A model generated the notes under the pieces. That model was not told the DNA's origin. It worked only from the letters and a program-made list of their open reading frames with translations, and did not search any database. From Mariniphaga sp. (GTDB lineage: Bacteria; Bacteroidota; Bacteroidia; Bacteroidales; Prolixibacteraceae): DNA of 64,000 bases. This document shows, piece by piece, positions 53,785 through 63,000 of this stretch (positions are counted from its first letter, which is position 1; each line of letters starts with the position of its first letter). Location of the stretch: contig JAGXGA010000053.1 of assembly GCA_024636975.1 (NCBI GenBank), positions 1 to 64,000 on the forward strand, read 5' to 3'. The translations under genes were made by a program, and so were the position numbers.

Positions 53785-55821
53785 ATGCAATTTAAGGTAG
53801 TATCAGATTATAAACCCACAGGCGATCAGCCGGAAGCCATTCGTCAGCTGACGGAGGGCTTGCAGGAGGGGGAGCGGTTTCAGACTCTGTTGGGGGTGAC
53901 CGGTTCGGGGAAGACATTTACAATGGCCAATGTGATTGAAATGGTGCAGCGGCCTACACTTATCCTGAGCCACAATAAAACACTTGCTGCCCAGCTCTAC
54001 GGGGAGATGAAACAGTTCTTTCCGGAAAATGCAGTGGAGTATTTCGTGTCGTATTACGATTATTACCAGCCTGAAGCCTACATGCCTACAACCGATACCT
54101 ATATTGAGAAAGACCTTTCCATAAATAAGGATATTGAAAAGTTGCGGCTAAGTACTACTTCTTCATTGCTTTCGGGTCGGCGCGATGTGGTAGTGGTTTC
54201 ATCGGTATCGTGCCTGTATGGCATTGGCAACCCGGATGATTTTCATGCCAACATTACCACATTGAAGGTGGGGCAGACGATTGCGCGGAGCAGCATGCTC
54301 CACTCACTGGTTGATGCCCTGTATTCCCGTAGCGAAGTGGATTTCCAGCGTGGGACTTTCCGGGTAAAAGGCGACACGGTGGATATTTATCCGGCGTATG
54401 CCGATTCTGCCATACGTGTGGTATTCTGGGGGGATGAGGTAGAAGAAATAGCAGGTTTCGACCCGCTCACCGGGCACACCCTTGGAACGATGGAGGACGT
54501 GGTGATATATCCTGCCAATATTTTCGTAACAACAAAGGCACGGATGCAGGCCGCCATTCGTCACATCCAGGATGATGTGGTTAAGCAGGTGGCGTATTTC
54601 AAGGAGATTGGCAAACCATTGGAGGCAAAGCGTATTCTGGAGCGGGTGGAGTACGATATGGAGATGATGCGGGAACTGGGCTATTGCCCCGGTATAGAAA
54701 ATTACTCACGTTATTTTGATGGCCGGTTACCCGGAACAAGGCCTTTCTGCCTGCTCGACTATTTCCCTGATGATTTCCTGACTATTTTAGATGAAAGTCA
54801 TGTGACCATTCCGCAGATCAGGGCCATGTACGGTGGCGATAATTCCCGCAAGACTACCCTGGTGGAGTATGGCTTCCGGCTACCTGCTGCCATGGACAAC
54901 CGTCCGCTGAAATTTGAAGAGTTTGAAGACCTGACGGGACAGACTGTATATGTGAGTGCTACCCCGGCCGATTACGAACTGGAGAAATGTGAAGGGGTGG
55001 TGGTTGAACAGATTATCAGGCCCACAGGGTTGCTTGATCCCATCATTAATGTCCGGCCAAGTGCGAACCAGATTGATGACCTGATGCATGAAATCAGCCT
55101 GCGTACCGAACGCAACGAACGGGTTCTGGTAACCACACTTACCAAACGTATGGCTGAAGAGCTTTCGAAATACCTTCTGAACATGGGGGTGAAAACCCGG
55201 TACATCCATTCTGATGTGGATACCATGGAGCGTGTGGAGATAATGGAACTACTGCGCAGGGGCGAGTTTGATGTGCTGGTAGGGATTAACCTGCTGCGCG
55301 AGGGGCTCGATTTACCTGAAGTGTCGCTGGTGGCTATCCTTGATGCTGATAAAGAAGGTTTCCTGCGCTCAGAACGTTCGCTTACCCAAACGGCGGGGCG
55401 TGCTGCCCGTAACCTGCACGGTATGGTGATCATGTATGCCGATAAAATTACAAACTCCATGCAGCGCACCATCGATTCGACTAACTACCGGCGAGAAAAG
55501 CAGACGAAGTTTAACATCGAGAACAACATCACACCTACACAAATCATCAAGCCCACCCGCGAAATTATCGGGTACGAGTTCAGGGGAAGCAGGAAACCCG
55601 ATGGTTATGGCGATTCAGGATTGCCGGATGTGGCTGCAGATCCTGTAGTACAGTATATGAGCATAGATGCACTTGAAAAGACTATTGAAAAGACTAAAAA
55701 GCAGATGAAAGCCGCCGCCAAAGAACTGGATTTCATTGAGGCTGCCCGCCTGCGCGATGAGATGTTTGCTTTTGAGCGGTTGCTGAATGAAAAGAAAAAC
55801 CAGGCTGTTAATCCCAAATAA
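53785..55821 (+). CDS. uvrB: Excinuclease ABC subunit B
   Basis: A 678-residue damage-recognition subunit of nucleotide excision repair. Walker A GVTGSGKT (37-44), beta-hairpin YYDYYQPEAYMP (~92-103), DESH Walker B, LLREGLDLPEVSLVA (motif V), TQTAGRAARN (motif VI) and a C-terminal UVR motif (~630-665) are all present. It loads from UvrA onto damaged DNA and positions UvrC. The usual length. Its start is the ATG at 53785, giving MQFKVVSDYKPTGDQPEA, typical of the family. Promoter immediately upstream. Confidence 0.98.
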   Translation: MQFKVVSDYKPTGDQPEAIRQLTEGLQEGERFQTLLGVTGSGKTFTMANVIEMVQRPTLILSHNKTLAAQLYGEMKQFFPENAVEYFVSYYDYYQPEAYMPTTDTYIEKDLSINKDIEKLRLSTTSSLLSGRRDVVVVSSVSCLYGIGNPDDFHANITTLKVGQTIARSSMLHSLVDALYSRSEVDFQRGTFRVKGDTVDIYPAYADSAIRVVFWGDEVEEIAGFDPLTGHTLGTMEDVVIYPANIFVTTKARMQAAIRHIQDDVVKQVAYFKEIGKPLEAKRILERVEYDMEMMRELGYCPGIENYSRYFDGRLPGTRPFCLLDYFPDDFLTILDESHVTIPQIRAMYGGDNSRKTTLVEYGFRLPAAMDNRPLKFEEFEDLTGQTVYVSATPADYELEKCEGVVVEQIIRPTGLLDPIINVRPSANQIDDLMHEISLRTERNERVLVTTLTKRMAEELSKYLLNMGVKTRYIHSDVDTMERVEIMELLRRGEFDVLVGINLLREGLDLPEVSLVAILDADKEGFLRSERSLTQTAGRAARNLHGMVIMYADKITNSMQRTIDSTNYRREKQTKFNIENNITPTQIIKPTREIIGYEFRGSRKPDGYGDSGLPDVAADPVVQYMSIDALEKTIEKTKKQMKAAAKELDFIEAARLRDEMFAFERLLNEKKNQAVNPK

Positions 55822-56028
55822 GGTGGTTTTGGCAAAATTCCTGCTTTCCATGTCCAGGGAAAATAAAATGGTGATTTTATAATTTTATAAACAATCCTAT
55901 CTCTGTGAGATTCAGTAGCGGAGGTTTGATTCAGGTATTTTTCATCCATTCCATGTGTATTAAATAATAGGTCGGATTTTTTGCTACCATTGAATTAAAT
56001 GTATTTTTACCCCGAAAATATACCTGAA

Positions 56029-56598
56029 ATGGAAGTTTCTTTAAAGCAAATTGGAAATAAAGTAAAAGCCATTTTAATCAGACCGGCCTCCTTTTGGAAA
56101 GGTGAAAGATTGGAACCAACCAGCATGCAACAACTGTTTGCCGGGTATTTTCTTCCCCTACTTCTTTTGACTGGTGCTGCAGAATTTACCGGACAACTGC
56201 TTAAGGGAGCCGGATTTTACCTGATGTACCCTTTAATGCGGGGCATGCGCGAAATCATTTTGTTCCTTTTGATGTACCTTGTATCGGTGTTTCTTTCCAA
56301 TCAGCTGATTAAGGCGTTCGGGGGGAAAAAAGATTTGAATACCGTTCGCAGGCTGGTAGGTTTCAGTATGCTGCCCATATTACTGGTTTCATTCGTTACA
56401 AATTTGTTCCCTTTCTTATATGTACTTGAAATTCTGGGGTTCTACAGCTTCTTTATTTTTATGGCCGGAGCGGAAGAACTGCTGTTTTTTCCTGAAAACA
56501 AAAAAAACCGGTATATTCTGATTACATTATTTTCAAACTTTTTTGTATTCAGTTTCCTGAGCATATTCCTTTCCAGATTGGTAACTTCATTTATTTAA
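56029..56598 (+). CDS. Yip1-family membrane protein
   Basis: A 189-residue protein with about five hydrophobic segments and a short N-terminal cytoplasmic part (SLKQIGNKVKAILIRPASFW). The pattern of a short helix, RPASFW, then membrane helices is that of bacterial Yip1-domain proteins, whose role is unknown. ATG 56029 is preferred over 55999 because the extra ten residues (YFYPENIPE) are unlike the family. Monocistronic between uvrB and smpB. Confidence 0.75.
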   Translation: MEVSLKQIGNKVKAILIRPASFWKGERLEPTSMQQLFAGYFLPLLLLTGAAEFTGQLLKGAGFYLMYPLMRGMREIILFLLMYLVSVFLSNQLIKAFGGKKDLNTVRRLVGFSMLPILLVSFVTNLFPFLYVLEILGFYSFFIFMAGAEELLFFPENKKNRYILITLFSNFFVFSFLSIFLSRLVTSFI

Positions 56599-56601
56599 AA
56601 T

Positions 56602-56730
56602 TTTTACTTGTCTCTATTTCCTTTTCCTGTTTTCTCTTTTTCCTTTTACTTTAATTCCCATAGTGCATTTTTCCTTTTTCCTTCTTACTTTTGCCTTTGA
56701 ACATTGAACTTTACACTTTACATTTTAAAC
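56602..56730. repeat. Pyrimidine-rich tract with -7 box before smpB
   Basis: C/T-rich low-complexity sequence (CTTTTCCTGTTTTCTCTTTT) grading into ACTTTGAAC-type words (TTTGAACATTGAACTTTACAC). It contains TACTTTTG (56686-56693), a match to the -7 consensus, 44 bases before the smpB start, so it may hold the smpB promoter. A similar tract lies at 45281-45389. Confidence 0.5.
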
Positions 56731-56737
56731 ACTTATT

Positions 56738-57196
56738 GTGGCACATCCGAAAGCAAATATCAATATTAAGAACAGGAAAGCTTCATTCGAATATGAGCTG
56801 ATAGAAAGGCTTGTGGCCGGAATGCAGCTTACCGGGACTGAGATAAAGTCGATCCGTAACGGTAAGGTGAGCATGAACGATGCCTACTGCCAGTTTTTCG
56901 GAGGGGAATTATTTGCTAAAAACATTCACATTTCAGAATACGAGCTGGGAAACATCAATAATCACCCGGCTAAACGCGACCGGAAGCTACTATTGACAAA
57001 AAGGGAGTTGGAGAAAATGGAACGGAAGCTTAAGGAATCAGGTTTTACCATCATACCTACAAGGATGTTCATCAATGACCGTGGACTTGCTAAACTGGAA
57101 ATAGCCCTCGCCCGCGGAAAGAAGATCTACGATAAGCGGGAAACTTTAAAGCAAAAAGATTCCAAACGGGAAATAGACCGGATGATGAAGCATTAA
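56738..57196 (+). CDS. smpB: SsrA-binding protein SmpB
   Basis: A 152-residue protein that binds tmRNA and rescues stalled ribosomes. It starts at GTG 56738 with [20 protein letters not shown]; the OB-fold core has [20 protein letters not shown] and [11 protein letters not shown], and the tail ([17 protein letters not shown]) is the part that occupies the A site. Length is normal. A tmRNA gene was not found next to it in the sequence read. Confidence 0.97.
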   Translation: MAHPKANINIKNRKASFEYELIERLVAGMQLTGTEIKSIRNGKVSMNDAYCQFFGGELFAKNIHISEYELGNINNHPAKRDRKLLLTKRELEKMERKLKESGFTIIPTRMFINDRGLAKLEIALARGKKIYDKRETLKQKDSKREIDRMMKH

Positions 57197-57364
57197 ACAG
57201 CCCTTTTAATTGCGTAGTAATATCGTATAAAATATAACTGGCGAATTATAGGCATGTGGTCGGGTAAACAGTAAACGGTAAACAGTCCTTCGATGTGCTT
57301 AAGCAATATTGTATAATATGTACCATGTGGAAGTTGACGGCCATAGCAACTGGAGAGACTTCCT

Positions 57365-57545
57365 TAAGTGCAGGAGGAAAGCCATGGAACCCTCTTGCGG
57401 GCTGAAATTCTGCACAGCCGTCAGGCAGGGCCCCGATTAATTCAGCCCGGTTGCAGCGCCCCGGGTAAGAAGAGCAATTCTCCCTTGAGGCGCAAGCACT
57501 TACTCCGATTGAAATGCAAACGTTGCATGTGCCGTCTACTCCGAT
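57365..57545. ncRNA. Unidentified structured element, possible RNA (strand unknown)
   Basis: In a 463-base gap with no gene, a GC-richer block shows nested and local pairings: TAAGTGC (57365-57371) with GCACTTA (57496-57502); CTTGCG (57394-57399) with CGCAAG (57491-57496); CGGGCTGAA (57398-57406) with TTCAGCCCG (57441-57449); CTGC/GCAG inside; and hairpin ATGCAA-ACG-TTGCAT (57514-57528). The repeat TACTCCGAT occurs at 57501-57509 and 57537-57545. A TATAAT occurs at 57312-57317. The paired 3-way layout is more than expected by chance. It is not tmRNA, RNase P, SRP or 6S by features I know. It might be a riboswitch, intron remnant or new RNA. Confidence 0.4.
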
Positions 57546-57659
57546 CTGAATGGGATACGACCTTAATTGACAATTAATTAAATTTTATGGAGCTGAGGTT
57601 TTAGTTATATGATAGGAATGGCCGTTGGAGTCTCTTTTTATATGACTATAGCCACCCTG

Positions 57660-58382
57660 TCAGACCACCACCATATTTTCCATGGGAATGATTTTATCTC
57701 CTTTATACTTTAGCAACAGATTGGCAACAGCAAGCGTATCTTTTTCGCAATAGCGGACGATGCGTTCGATGTCTTTTTCTTCCCAATAGATTTGAGCTAC
57801 CTGGCTGCCATTGATATCATCCTTGGGGGTGGGGATGTTGAATAGCTCACACATCAGCGAAAGGGAGGTATAGTGTTTGTAATCACCGAACTTCCATAGT
57901 TGCAGGGTATCGATCAGCTGATCTTTAACTTCCCACGGTTTCGAACCGGCAATGTCAAATATGCCGGGTAGAAGTACATTGTTCACCAGGGCACGGCGTG
58001 CTATGTAAGGATAGTCAAACTCCTGTCCATTATGTGCACAAAGCCTTCTTTTTCCGGCTTTTGCGAGAGCTTTCAATGCATCAAAGAAGGTTTGAATCAG
58101 GGTTTTCTCATCTTCATCGTAAAATGATTTAACCCTGAAATAGAGATCCCCGTTTTTTTGGGTCACATAGCCTGCAGAAATGCAGATGATACGACCGAAT
58201 TCGGCATAGATGCCTGCCCGGTTGTATAATACTTCAGCCGGCTCGTCATTGGTTGCCTGGAACCGCATTTTATGCTCCCAGAGCTGTTTCCATTTTTCGT
58301 TTAGCCCGTTATATTCCGAAGCCAGGGGGACTGTTTCAATGTCGATAAAGATGATTTCTTCGATGGATATATTTTCAAGCAT
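57660..58382 (-). CDS. DEDDy-type 3'-5' exonuclease (PolB-exo2-like)
   Basis: A 240-residue RNase H-like exonuclease. Motif ExoI is FIDIETVPL (~12-20, D and E), ExoII HNGQEFDYPYI (~121-131) and ExoIII YCEKD (YxxxD) near 217-221, placing it in the DEDDy group, PF10108-like. It removes nucleotides from DNA 3' ends, in repair or proofreading. The gene lies 5 bases downstream of udk on the same strand, so coexpressed. Confidence 0.88.
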   Translation of the reverse strand: MLENISIEEIIFIDIETVPLASEYNGLNEKWKQLWEHKMRFQATNDEPAEVLYNRAGIYAEFGRIICISAGYVTQKNGDLYFRVKSFYDEDEKTLIQTFFDALKALAKAGKRRLCAHNGQEFDYPYIARRALVNNVLLPGIFDIAGSKPWEVKDQLIDTLQLWKFGDYKHYTSLSLMCELFNIPTPKDDINGSQVAQIYWEEKDIERIVRYCEKDTLAVANLLLKYKGDKIIPMENMVVV

Positions 58383-58387
58383 TCTGA

Positions 58388-58996
58388 TTATTTTAAGGTA
58401 TGGTTTATATGGTTTGTCAGGATATTAATGGCAACCTGGTTCATCCCTCCCTGTGGAATGATGATATCGGCAAAACGTTTCGATGGTTCAATGAACTGCA
58501 GGTGACTGGGTCTTACCGTTTTTTCATAACGATCAAGCACCTGAACCACATCCCTTCCGCGTTCATTGATATCACGCCGGATTACTCTTGACAGCCTGAC
58601 ATCTGAGTCGCAGTCGACAAATACTTTGATGTCCATTAATTCGCGTAGTTTTTTATTAGTAAGAATCAGTATTCCTTCAACTATCAGTACGTCGCAAGGA
58701 GGTACTTTTCGGGTTTCCTGCTGGCGTGTGCAGGAAATGAAGGAATAAATGGGTTCGTCAATAGATTTGCCCGAACGTATTTGCTTAACGTGGTCAATCA
58801 GCAAATCAAACTCAACCGATTCGGGATGGTCAAAGTTTTTTGCCCGTCGTTCTTCAAGGCTTAAGTCGCTATTGTCGAGATAGTAGGAATCCTGAGAGAT
58901 GATTGAAACCTCTTCAGCAATGAATTGTTCTGCTATTTTATGTACGACAGTAGTTTTGCCCGACCCGGTACCTCCGGCTATGCCTATTATCAGCAT
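58388..58996 (-). CDS. udk: Uridine kinase
   Basis: A 202-residue kinase phosphorylating uridine and cytidine with ATP or GTP in pyrimidine salvage. The P-loop GGTGSGKTT (8-16), QDSYYLDNSDLSLEERRAKN (~40-59) and IIPQGGMNQVAI near the end are typical. Length normal. The gene is transcribed with the downstream exonuclease. The upstream region is shared divergently with the Dabb gene. Confidence 0.95.
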   Translation of the reverse strand: MLIIGIAGGTGSGKTTVVHKIAEQFIAEEVSIISQDSYYLDNSDLSLEERRAKNFDHPESVEFDLLIDHVKQIRSGKSIDEPIYSFISCTRQQETRKVPPCDVLIVEGILILTNKKLRELMDIKVFVDCDSDVRLSRVIRRDINERGRDVVQVLDRYEKTVRPSHLQFIEPSKRFADIIIPQGGMNQVAINILTNHINHTLK

Positions 58997-59111
58997 TTCT
59001 CTTTTTAGTTTATTGTTAATATTGGCTGAATTTAAAGTTTTTGCTTAAATTGCTGACAGGAAAACATTAATTTCGCCGTTGAAAAACGAAGGTACAAAAA
59101 TTCATTACGAT

Positions 59112-59411
59112 ATGATAAATCACATAGTACTTTTTAAGCTCAAAGATTACCCGAAGGAGGAAAAAGCTCAAATAACGGCAGAACTGAAAGAAATGCTCGA
59201 AAGCCTTCAGAAAAAAATCTTTGAAGTGAAATTTATTGAAGTGGGTGTAAATTACGAACTGGAATCAAAAAGTTACGATCTGGCACTCATCTCTCATTTC
59301 GAATCGGTAAATGATCTGGATGCCTACAGGGTACATCCTGAACATCTGAAAGTAGTGGAGCGAGTAAATGAAACTACCGCTGAGCGCGCAGCAGTGGATT
59401 ATTATTTATAG
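59112..59411 (+). CDS. Dabb-domain (stress-responsive A/B barrel) protein
   Basis: A 99-residue protein beginning MINHIVLFKLKDYPKEEK, the typical start of Dabb proteins, then GVNYELESKSYDLALISHFES and AYRVHPEHLKVVERVN. The dimeric ferredoxin-like fold is linked to stress response or olivetolic acid cyclase-type chemistry; the reaction here is unknown. ATG 59112 is chosen over the upstream TTG 59079. Confidence 0.85.
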   Translation: MINHIVLFKLKDYPKEEKAQITAELKEMLESLQKKIFEVKFIEVGVNYELESKSYDLALISHFESVNDLDAYRVHPEHLKVVERVNETTAERAAVDYYL

Positions 59412-59472
59412 CAGAGTAAGGCCTTCTGACTTCTTCAGGCAATTTATTTCTTAGAATTAATAAATACAAAAT

Positions 59473-60456
59473 ATGCCCGGCTTATATCCTTTAAAGTTTA
59501 CTCCTATATACCTTGAAAAAATATGGGGCGGCCACCGGCTGAGAACCATTCTTGGAAAAGATTTTGGTAACCTGCCTAATTGTGGTGAGAGCTGGGAGAT
59601 ATCGGCTGTTGAAGGAAATATTTCGGAAGTAAGTAATGGCTTTTTGGCAGGAAACTCCCTTCCTGAACTGATTGAAGTATACATGGGGGATTTGGTAGGC
59701 GACAAGGTTTATAAGAAGTTCGGCATTGAATTTCCACTTCTTTTTAAGTTTATCGATACCAACGACGACCTTTCCATCCAGGTGCATCCCGATGATGAGA
59801 TGGCCAGGGAAAGACACAATGCCTACGGTAAAACAGAAATGTGGTATGTTGTGAGCGCTGAAAACGGAGCACTGATTAATTCAGGCTTCAACCAGAATGT
59901 CAGTCCTGAGCAGTTCACAGAAATGGTTGAAAAGGGTGAACTTACTGAAGTACTGCATTACGATAAGGTCAAAGCGGGCGATGTATTTTTCATACCTGCC
60001 GGCAGGGTTCATGCAATCGGAACCGGAGTTTTACTGGCTGAAATTCAGCAGACATCAGATATTACTTACCGGATTTATGATTATAACCGGAAAGATGCAC
60101 AGGGCAACCTTCGTGAGCTGCACATAGATCTGGCTCTTGACGCCATTGAATACAGCCACCTGGATGAATATAAAACCAGTTATACAATAAAAGAAAATAG
60201 TTCAACGGAGATAGTCAGTTGTGAATATTTTACAACCTATATACTTAAATTCTCAGAAAGGATTGAAAAGGATTACCATATGCTTGATTCATTTGTTGTA
60301 TATATGAATCTGGGAGGACGGTTTAAGATTGAATATGAAGAAGGCGAAGAAGTTGTTGAAAAAGGAGAAACCGTTTTGATTCCTGCAAATCTGGAGGCAT
60401 TTTACCTTGTTCCGTTAACAAGTGAAGTAAAAACGTTGGAGGTTTACATTAAGTAA
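59473..60456 (+). CDS. manA: Mannose-6-phosphate isomerase, class I
   Basis: A 327-residue zinc enzyme interconverting fructose-6-phosphate and mannose-6-phosphate. Zn ligands appear in SIQVHPDD (~105-112), GKTEMWY (~119-125) and PAGRVHAIGTG (~175-185), followed by IYDYNRKDAQG with the catalytic Arg. Length fits the short class I type common in Bacteroidota. It supplies mannose for nucleotide sugars. It is followed closely by engB (48 bases). Confidence 0.94.
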   Translation: MPGLYPLKFTPIYLEKIWGGHRLRTILGKDFGNLPNCGESWEISAVEGNISEVSNGFLAGNSLPELIEVYMGDLVGDKVYKKFGIEFPLLFKFIDTNDDLSIQVHPDDEMARERHNAYGKTEMWYVVSAENGALINSGFNQNVSPEQFTEMVEKGELTEVLHYDKVKAGDVFFIPAGRVHAIGTGVLLAEIQQTSDITYRIYDYNRKDAQGNLRELHIDLALDAIEYSHLDEYKTSYTIKENSSTEIVSCEYFTTYILKFSERIEKDYHMLDSFVVYMNLGGRFKIEYEEGEEVVEKGETVLIPANLEAFYLVPLTSEVKTLEVYIK

Positions 60457-60503
60457 TCTGTTCCTGGAAAAAATCTGTTTGAATTTTGGATAATAATTCC
60501 TTT

Positions 60504-61127
60504 ATGGAAATAAAAGATGCCCGTTTTATAATTAGCAATACGGAAGTGGAAAAATGTCCGCGACCCGATAAGCCGGAGTATGCATTTATTGGCCGGTCGA
60601 ACGTGGGTAAGTCATCGTTGATAAATATGCTGACCAACAAGAAATCACTGGCAAAAATTTCCGGCAAACCGGGAAAGACCCAGATGATTAATCATTTTTT
60701 AATAAACGAAGAATGGTACCTGGTGGATTTACCTGGCTATGGATTTGCAAAACCAGGTAAAAGTGAAAGCCGGAAATGGGAGAAGTTTATACGAAAATAT
60801 ATCCTTCTGCGCGAGAACCTCTATTGTTTGTTTGTACTGATAGATTCAAGGCACGCGCCGCAGTTAATCGACCTGGAATTTATGGAATGGCTGGGACTGA
60901 GTCAGGTGCCTTTTTCCATTATTTTTACGAAAGCTGATAAACTAAAAGTGGAGGTGCTGGAGAAAAACATTAAAAATTACGAAGAAAAAATGCTGGAGAC
61001 CTGGGAAGTTATGCCAGTTTGGTTTTTATCCTCAGCTTTAAAAGGTGAGGGGCGTTCTGAAATCCTGCAATATATAGAAGAAATCAACCAATCTACAGGT
61101 AAACGTGATCAGGAAAAAACGATTTAA
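60504..61127 (+). CDS. engB: Ribosome-biogenesis GTPase EngB (YihA/YsxC)
   Basis: A 207-residue GTPase needed for 50S subunit assembly. G1 is GRSNVGKSS (~30-38), G3 is DLPGYGFA, and G4 is FTKADK. ATG 60504 gives [12 protein letters not shown], the usual N-terminus; TTG 60486 is six codons earlier. Length normal. Prs follows after 73 bases from its own promoter. Confidence 0.95.
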   Translation: MEIKDARFIISNTEVEKCPRPDKPEYAFIGRSNVGKSSLINMLTNKKSLAKISGKPGKTQMINHFLINEEWYLVDLPGYGFAKPGKSESRKWEKFIRKYILLRENLYCLFVLIDSRHAPQLIDLEFMEWLGLSQVPFSIIFTKADKLKVEVLEKNIKNYEEKMLETWEVMPVWFLSSALKGEGRSEILQYIEEINQSTGKRDQEKTI

Positions 61128-61162
61128 TTCATTATTTCATAGTAAAAAAGGGGTTAATGCAT

Positions 61163-61170
61163 TAACTTTG
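61163..61170 (+). promoter_or_regulatory. TAnnTTTG -7 element before prs
   Basis: TAACTTTG matches the -7 consensus, 30 bases before the prs ATG at 61201, giving a leader of about 25 bases. It overlaps the open frame continuing from engB. Confidence 0.6.
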
Positions 61171-61200
61171 CCCCAATACCAAAATCTAAAAGACTTATCG

Positions 61201-62142
61201 ATGGGCAGTAAGAATAATCCGTTGAAGATTTTTACAGGCAGAGCTACCCGCCACCTTTCAGAAAAAATATGTGACAGCCTTGATGTGGATTTAGGCTTAT
61301 CTTCATGCCCGGTATTTTCCGACGGCGAGTTCGAACCCTGCTATGAAGAAACTATTCGTGGGGCACATGTATTTATTGTACAGTCAACTCCACCCCCTGC
61401 TGAAAACCTTTTGGAGCTATTGTTGATGGTGGATGCTGCCAAACGGGCCAGTGCAGCTCATGTGGTGGCTGTAATTCCTTATTTTGGATTTGCCCGGCAG
61501 GACCGTAAGGATAAACCGCGCGTTTCAATAGGAGCCAAACTCATGGCCGACCTGTTGTCTGCCGCGGGTGTTGACCGGATCATTACAATGGACCTGCATG
61601 CCGATCAGATACAAGGATTCTTTGATGTACCGGTGGATCACCTTTTTGCCTCTGCCATATTTATTCCACACATAAGTAAAATGGAACTTCCAAACCCTAT
61701 TATTGCATCGCCCGATGTAGGTGGTAGCAAAAGAGCCAATACATATGCCCGGATGCTGCAGACCGATATGGTGATTTGCCATAAGACAAGGGCAAAGGCC
61801 AATGAAGTAAACAACATGACCGTTATAGGGGATGTTAAAGGTAAAGATGTGATTATTGTTGATGACATGATTGATACTGCCGGCACAATAACCAAGGCGG
61901 CCAATCTGATGAAGAGGGAAGGAGCCAACAGTGTGAGGGCTTTTGCTGCCCATGGCGTCTTATCAGGACCTGCCATTGATCGCATTGAACGTTCAGTGCT
62001 GGAAGAGGTATATTTTACCGATTCGATTGAACGTAATATTAACTGCAGTAAAATAAAATACCTTACTATTGCTGATGCCTTGGGTGAAGCTATTCGCAGG
62101 GTATATAAAAATCAGTCCATAAGTTCGTTATATTACCGCTAA
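61201..62142 (+). CDS. prs: Ribose-phosphate pyrophosphokinase
   Basis: A 313-residue enzyme making PRPP from ribose-5-phosphate and ATP for purine, pyrimidine, histidine and NAD synthesis. FARQDRKDKPRVS is the ATP-binding loop (~99-111), MDLHADQIQGFF a metal/substrate loop, and VIIVDDMIDTAGT the PRPP-binding loop (~217-229). ATG 61201 gives MGSKNNPLKIFTG, usual for the family; the frame extends upstream without a plausible start. Has its own promoter. Confidence 0.97.
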   Translation: MGSKNNPLKIFTGRATRHLSEKICDSLDVDLGLSSCPVFSDGEFEPCYEETIRGAHVFIVQSTPPPAENLLELLLMVDAAKRASAAHVVAVIPYFGFARQDRKDKPRVSIGAKLMADLLSAAGVDRIITMDLHADQIQGFFDVPVDHLFASAIFIPHISKMELPNPIIASPDVGGSKRANTYARMLQTDMVICHKTRAKANEVNNMTVIGDVKGKDVIIVDDMIDTAGTITKAANLMKREGANSVRAFAAHGVLSGPAIDRIERSVLEEVYFTDSIERNINCSKIKYLTIADALGEAIRRVYKNQSISSLYYR

Positions 62143-62146
62143 TTTA

Positions 62147-62154
62147 TATCTTTG
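62147..62154 (+). promoter_or_regulatory. TAnnTTTG -7 element before rplY
   Basis: TATCTTTG matches the -7 consensus just after the prs stop, 181 bases before the rplY ATG, predicting a leader of about 175 bases. Confidence 0.6.
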
Positions 62155-62276
62155 CACCGCTTTTTCCGAAAAGCAGGAGCATTTAGGGTGTGAAACAGCT
62201 GTCGCCCATTATAGGGGTTAATGTGTACTATACAGTGGCGGCTAAAATAAACACTTTTAATTATGCATGCTGTTTG

Positions 62277-62294
62277 TTCCGCCGGCTGGCGGAA
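62277..62294 (+). promoter_or_regulatory. Leader hairpin before rplY
   Basis: TTCCGCC (62277-62283), loop GGCT, GGCGGAA (62288-62294): a perfect 7-bp stem in the predicted rplY leader, followed by ATTATTAACGTTAATTAAT just before the start codon. Possibly a ribosomal-protein autoregulatory element, since L25-type proteins bind RNA. Confidence 0.5.
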
Positions 62295-62334
62295 AGGACT
62301 GAGTACCATAATTATTAACGTTAATTAATAAAAA

Positions 62335-62976
62335 ATGAAATCATTGAAAATCGAGGGGCAGAAAAGAGAAGGCCTCGGAAAAAAAGAAGCAAAAAAATTG
62401 CGCGCGGAGGGGCTTATCCCCGGAGTACTTTATGGAAACGACGAGGTGGTGCACCTTGCTCTTTCTTTTAGTGACTTAAGATCGTTCGTTTACACCCCTG
62501 ATGTTTACCTGATTGATCTTTCAGTCGACGGTACAGTTTACAAGGCTTTGATTCAGGACATTCAATGGCATCCGGTTGAGGAAGAAATCCTGCACATCGA
62601 CTTTCTGAAAGTAGAAGCTGATTTACCGGTTAAAATTGGCGTACCTGTTGAACTTACCGGTACAGCAAAAGGTATTAAAGCCGGTGGTAAAATTAAATTT
62701 AACATGCGTAAACTACGCGTAAAAGCGTTGGCTGAAAACCTGCCTGATACAATTAAAATCGATATTACAAAACTCGGTATAGGCGACAGCATCAAGGTGG
62801 AAACCTTAAAACGCGATAATCTGGAGTTCCTGGATAATAAATCCAATCTGATTGTAGCTGTTATTTCTACAAGGGTTGCCAAGTCTGCTATGGCGTTGCC
62901 TGAAGACGAAGAGGAAGAAGAAGTAGTGGCTCCTGAAGATGTTCCGACATCAGAAACAGATGAGCCTGCTGAATAG
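62335..62976 (+). CDS. rplY: Ribosomal protein bL25 (general stress Ctc type)
   Basis: A 213-residue protein of the long Ctc type that binds 5S rRNA. The L25 domain (KSLKIEGQKREGLGKKEA at the start) is followed by the TL5/Ctc C-terminal beta domain (~95-185) and an acidic tail (~190-213). Expressed from a promoter with a long leader. It is followed by pth after 24 bases, the same pair seen in many bacteria. Confidence 0.96.
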   Translation: MKSLKIEGQKREGLGKKEAKKLRAEGLIPGVLYGNDEVVHLALSFSDLRSFVYTPDVYLIDLSVDGTVYKALIQDIQWHPVEEEILHIDFLKVEADLPVKIGVPVELTGTAKGIKAGGKIKFNMRKLRVKALAENLPDTIKIDITKLGIGDSIKVETLKRDNLEFLDNKSNLIVAVISTRVAKSAMALPEDEEEEEVVAPEDVPTSETDEPAE

Positions 62977-63000
62977 TCAGTACAATTAAAATGAGAAAAT

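Noticed and set aside
57368-57577. 70-codon plus frame in the structured region
   Set aside because: It is Arg/Leu/Ser-rich and low in coding character, and it crosses all the paired stems, so it is more likely a chance frame.
57197-57659. A tmRNA, RNase P RNA or group II intron next to smpB
   Set aside because: None of the expected conserved sequences (tag-peptide frame, P4 core, domain V) could be found, so no name is assigned to the structured element.
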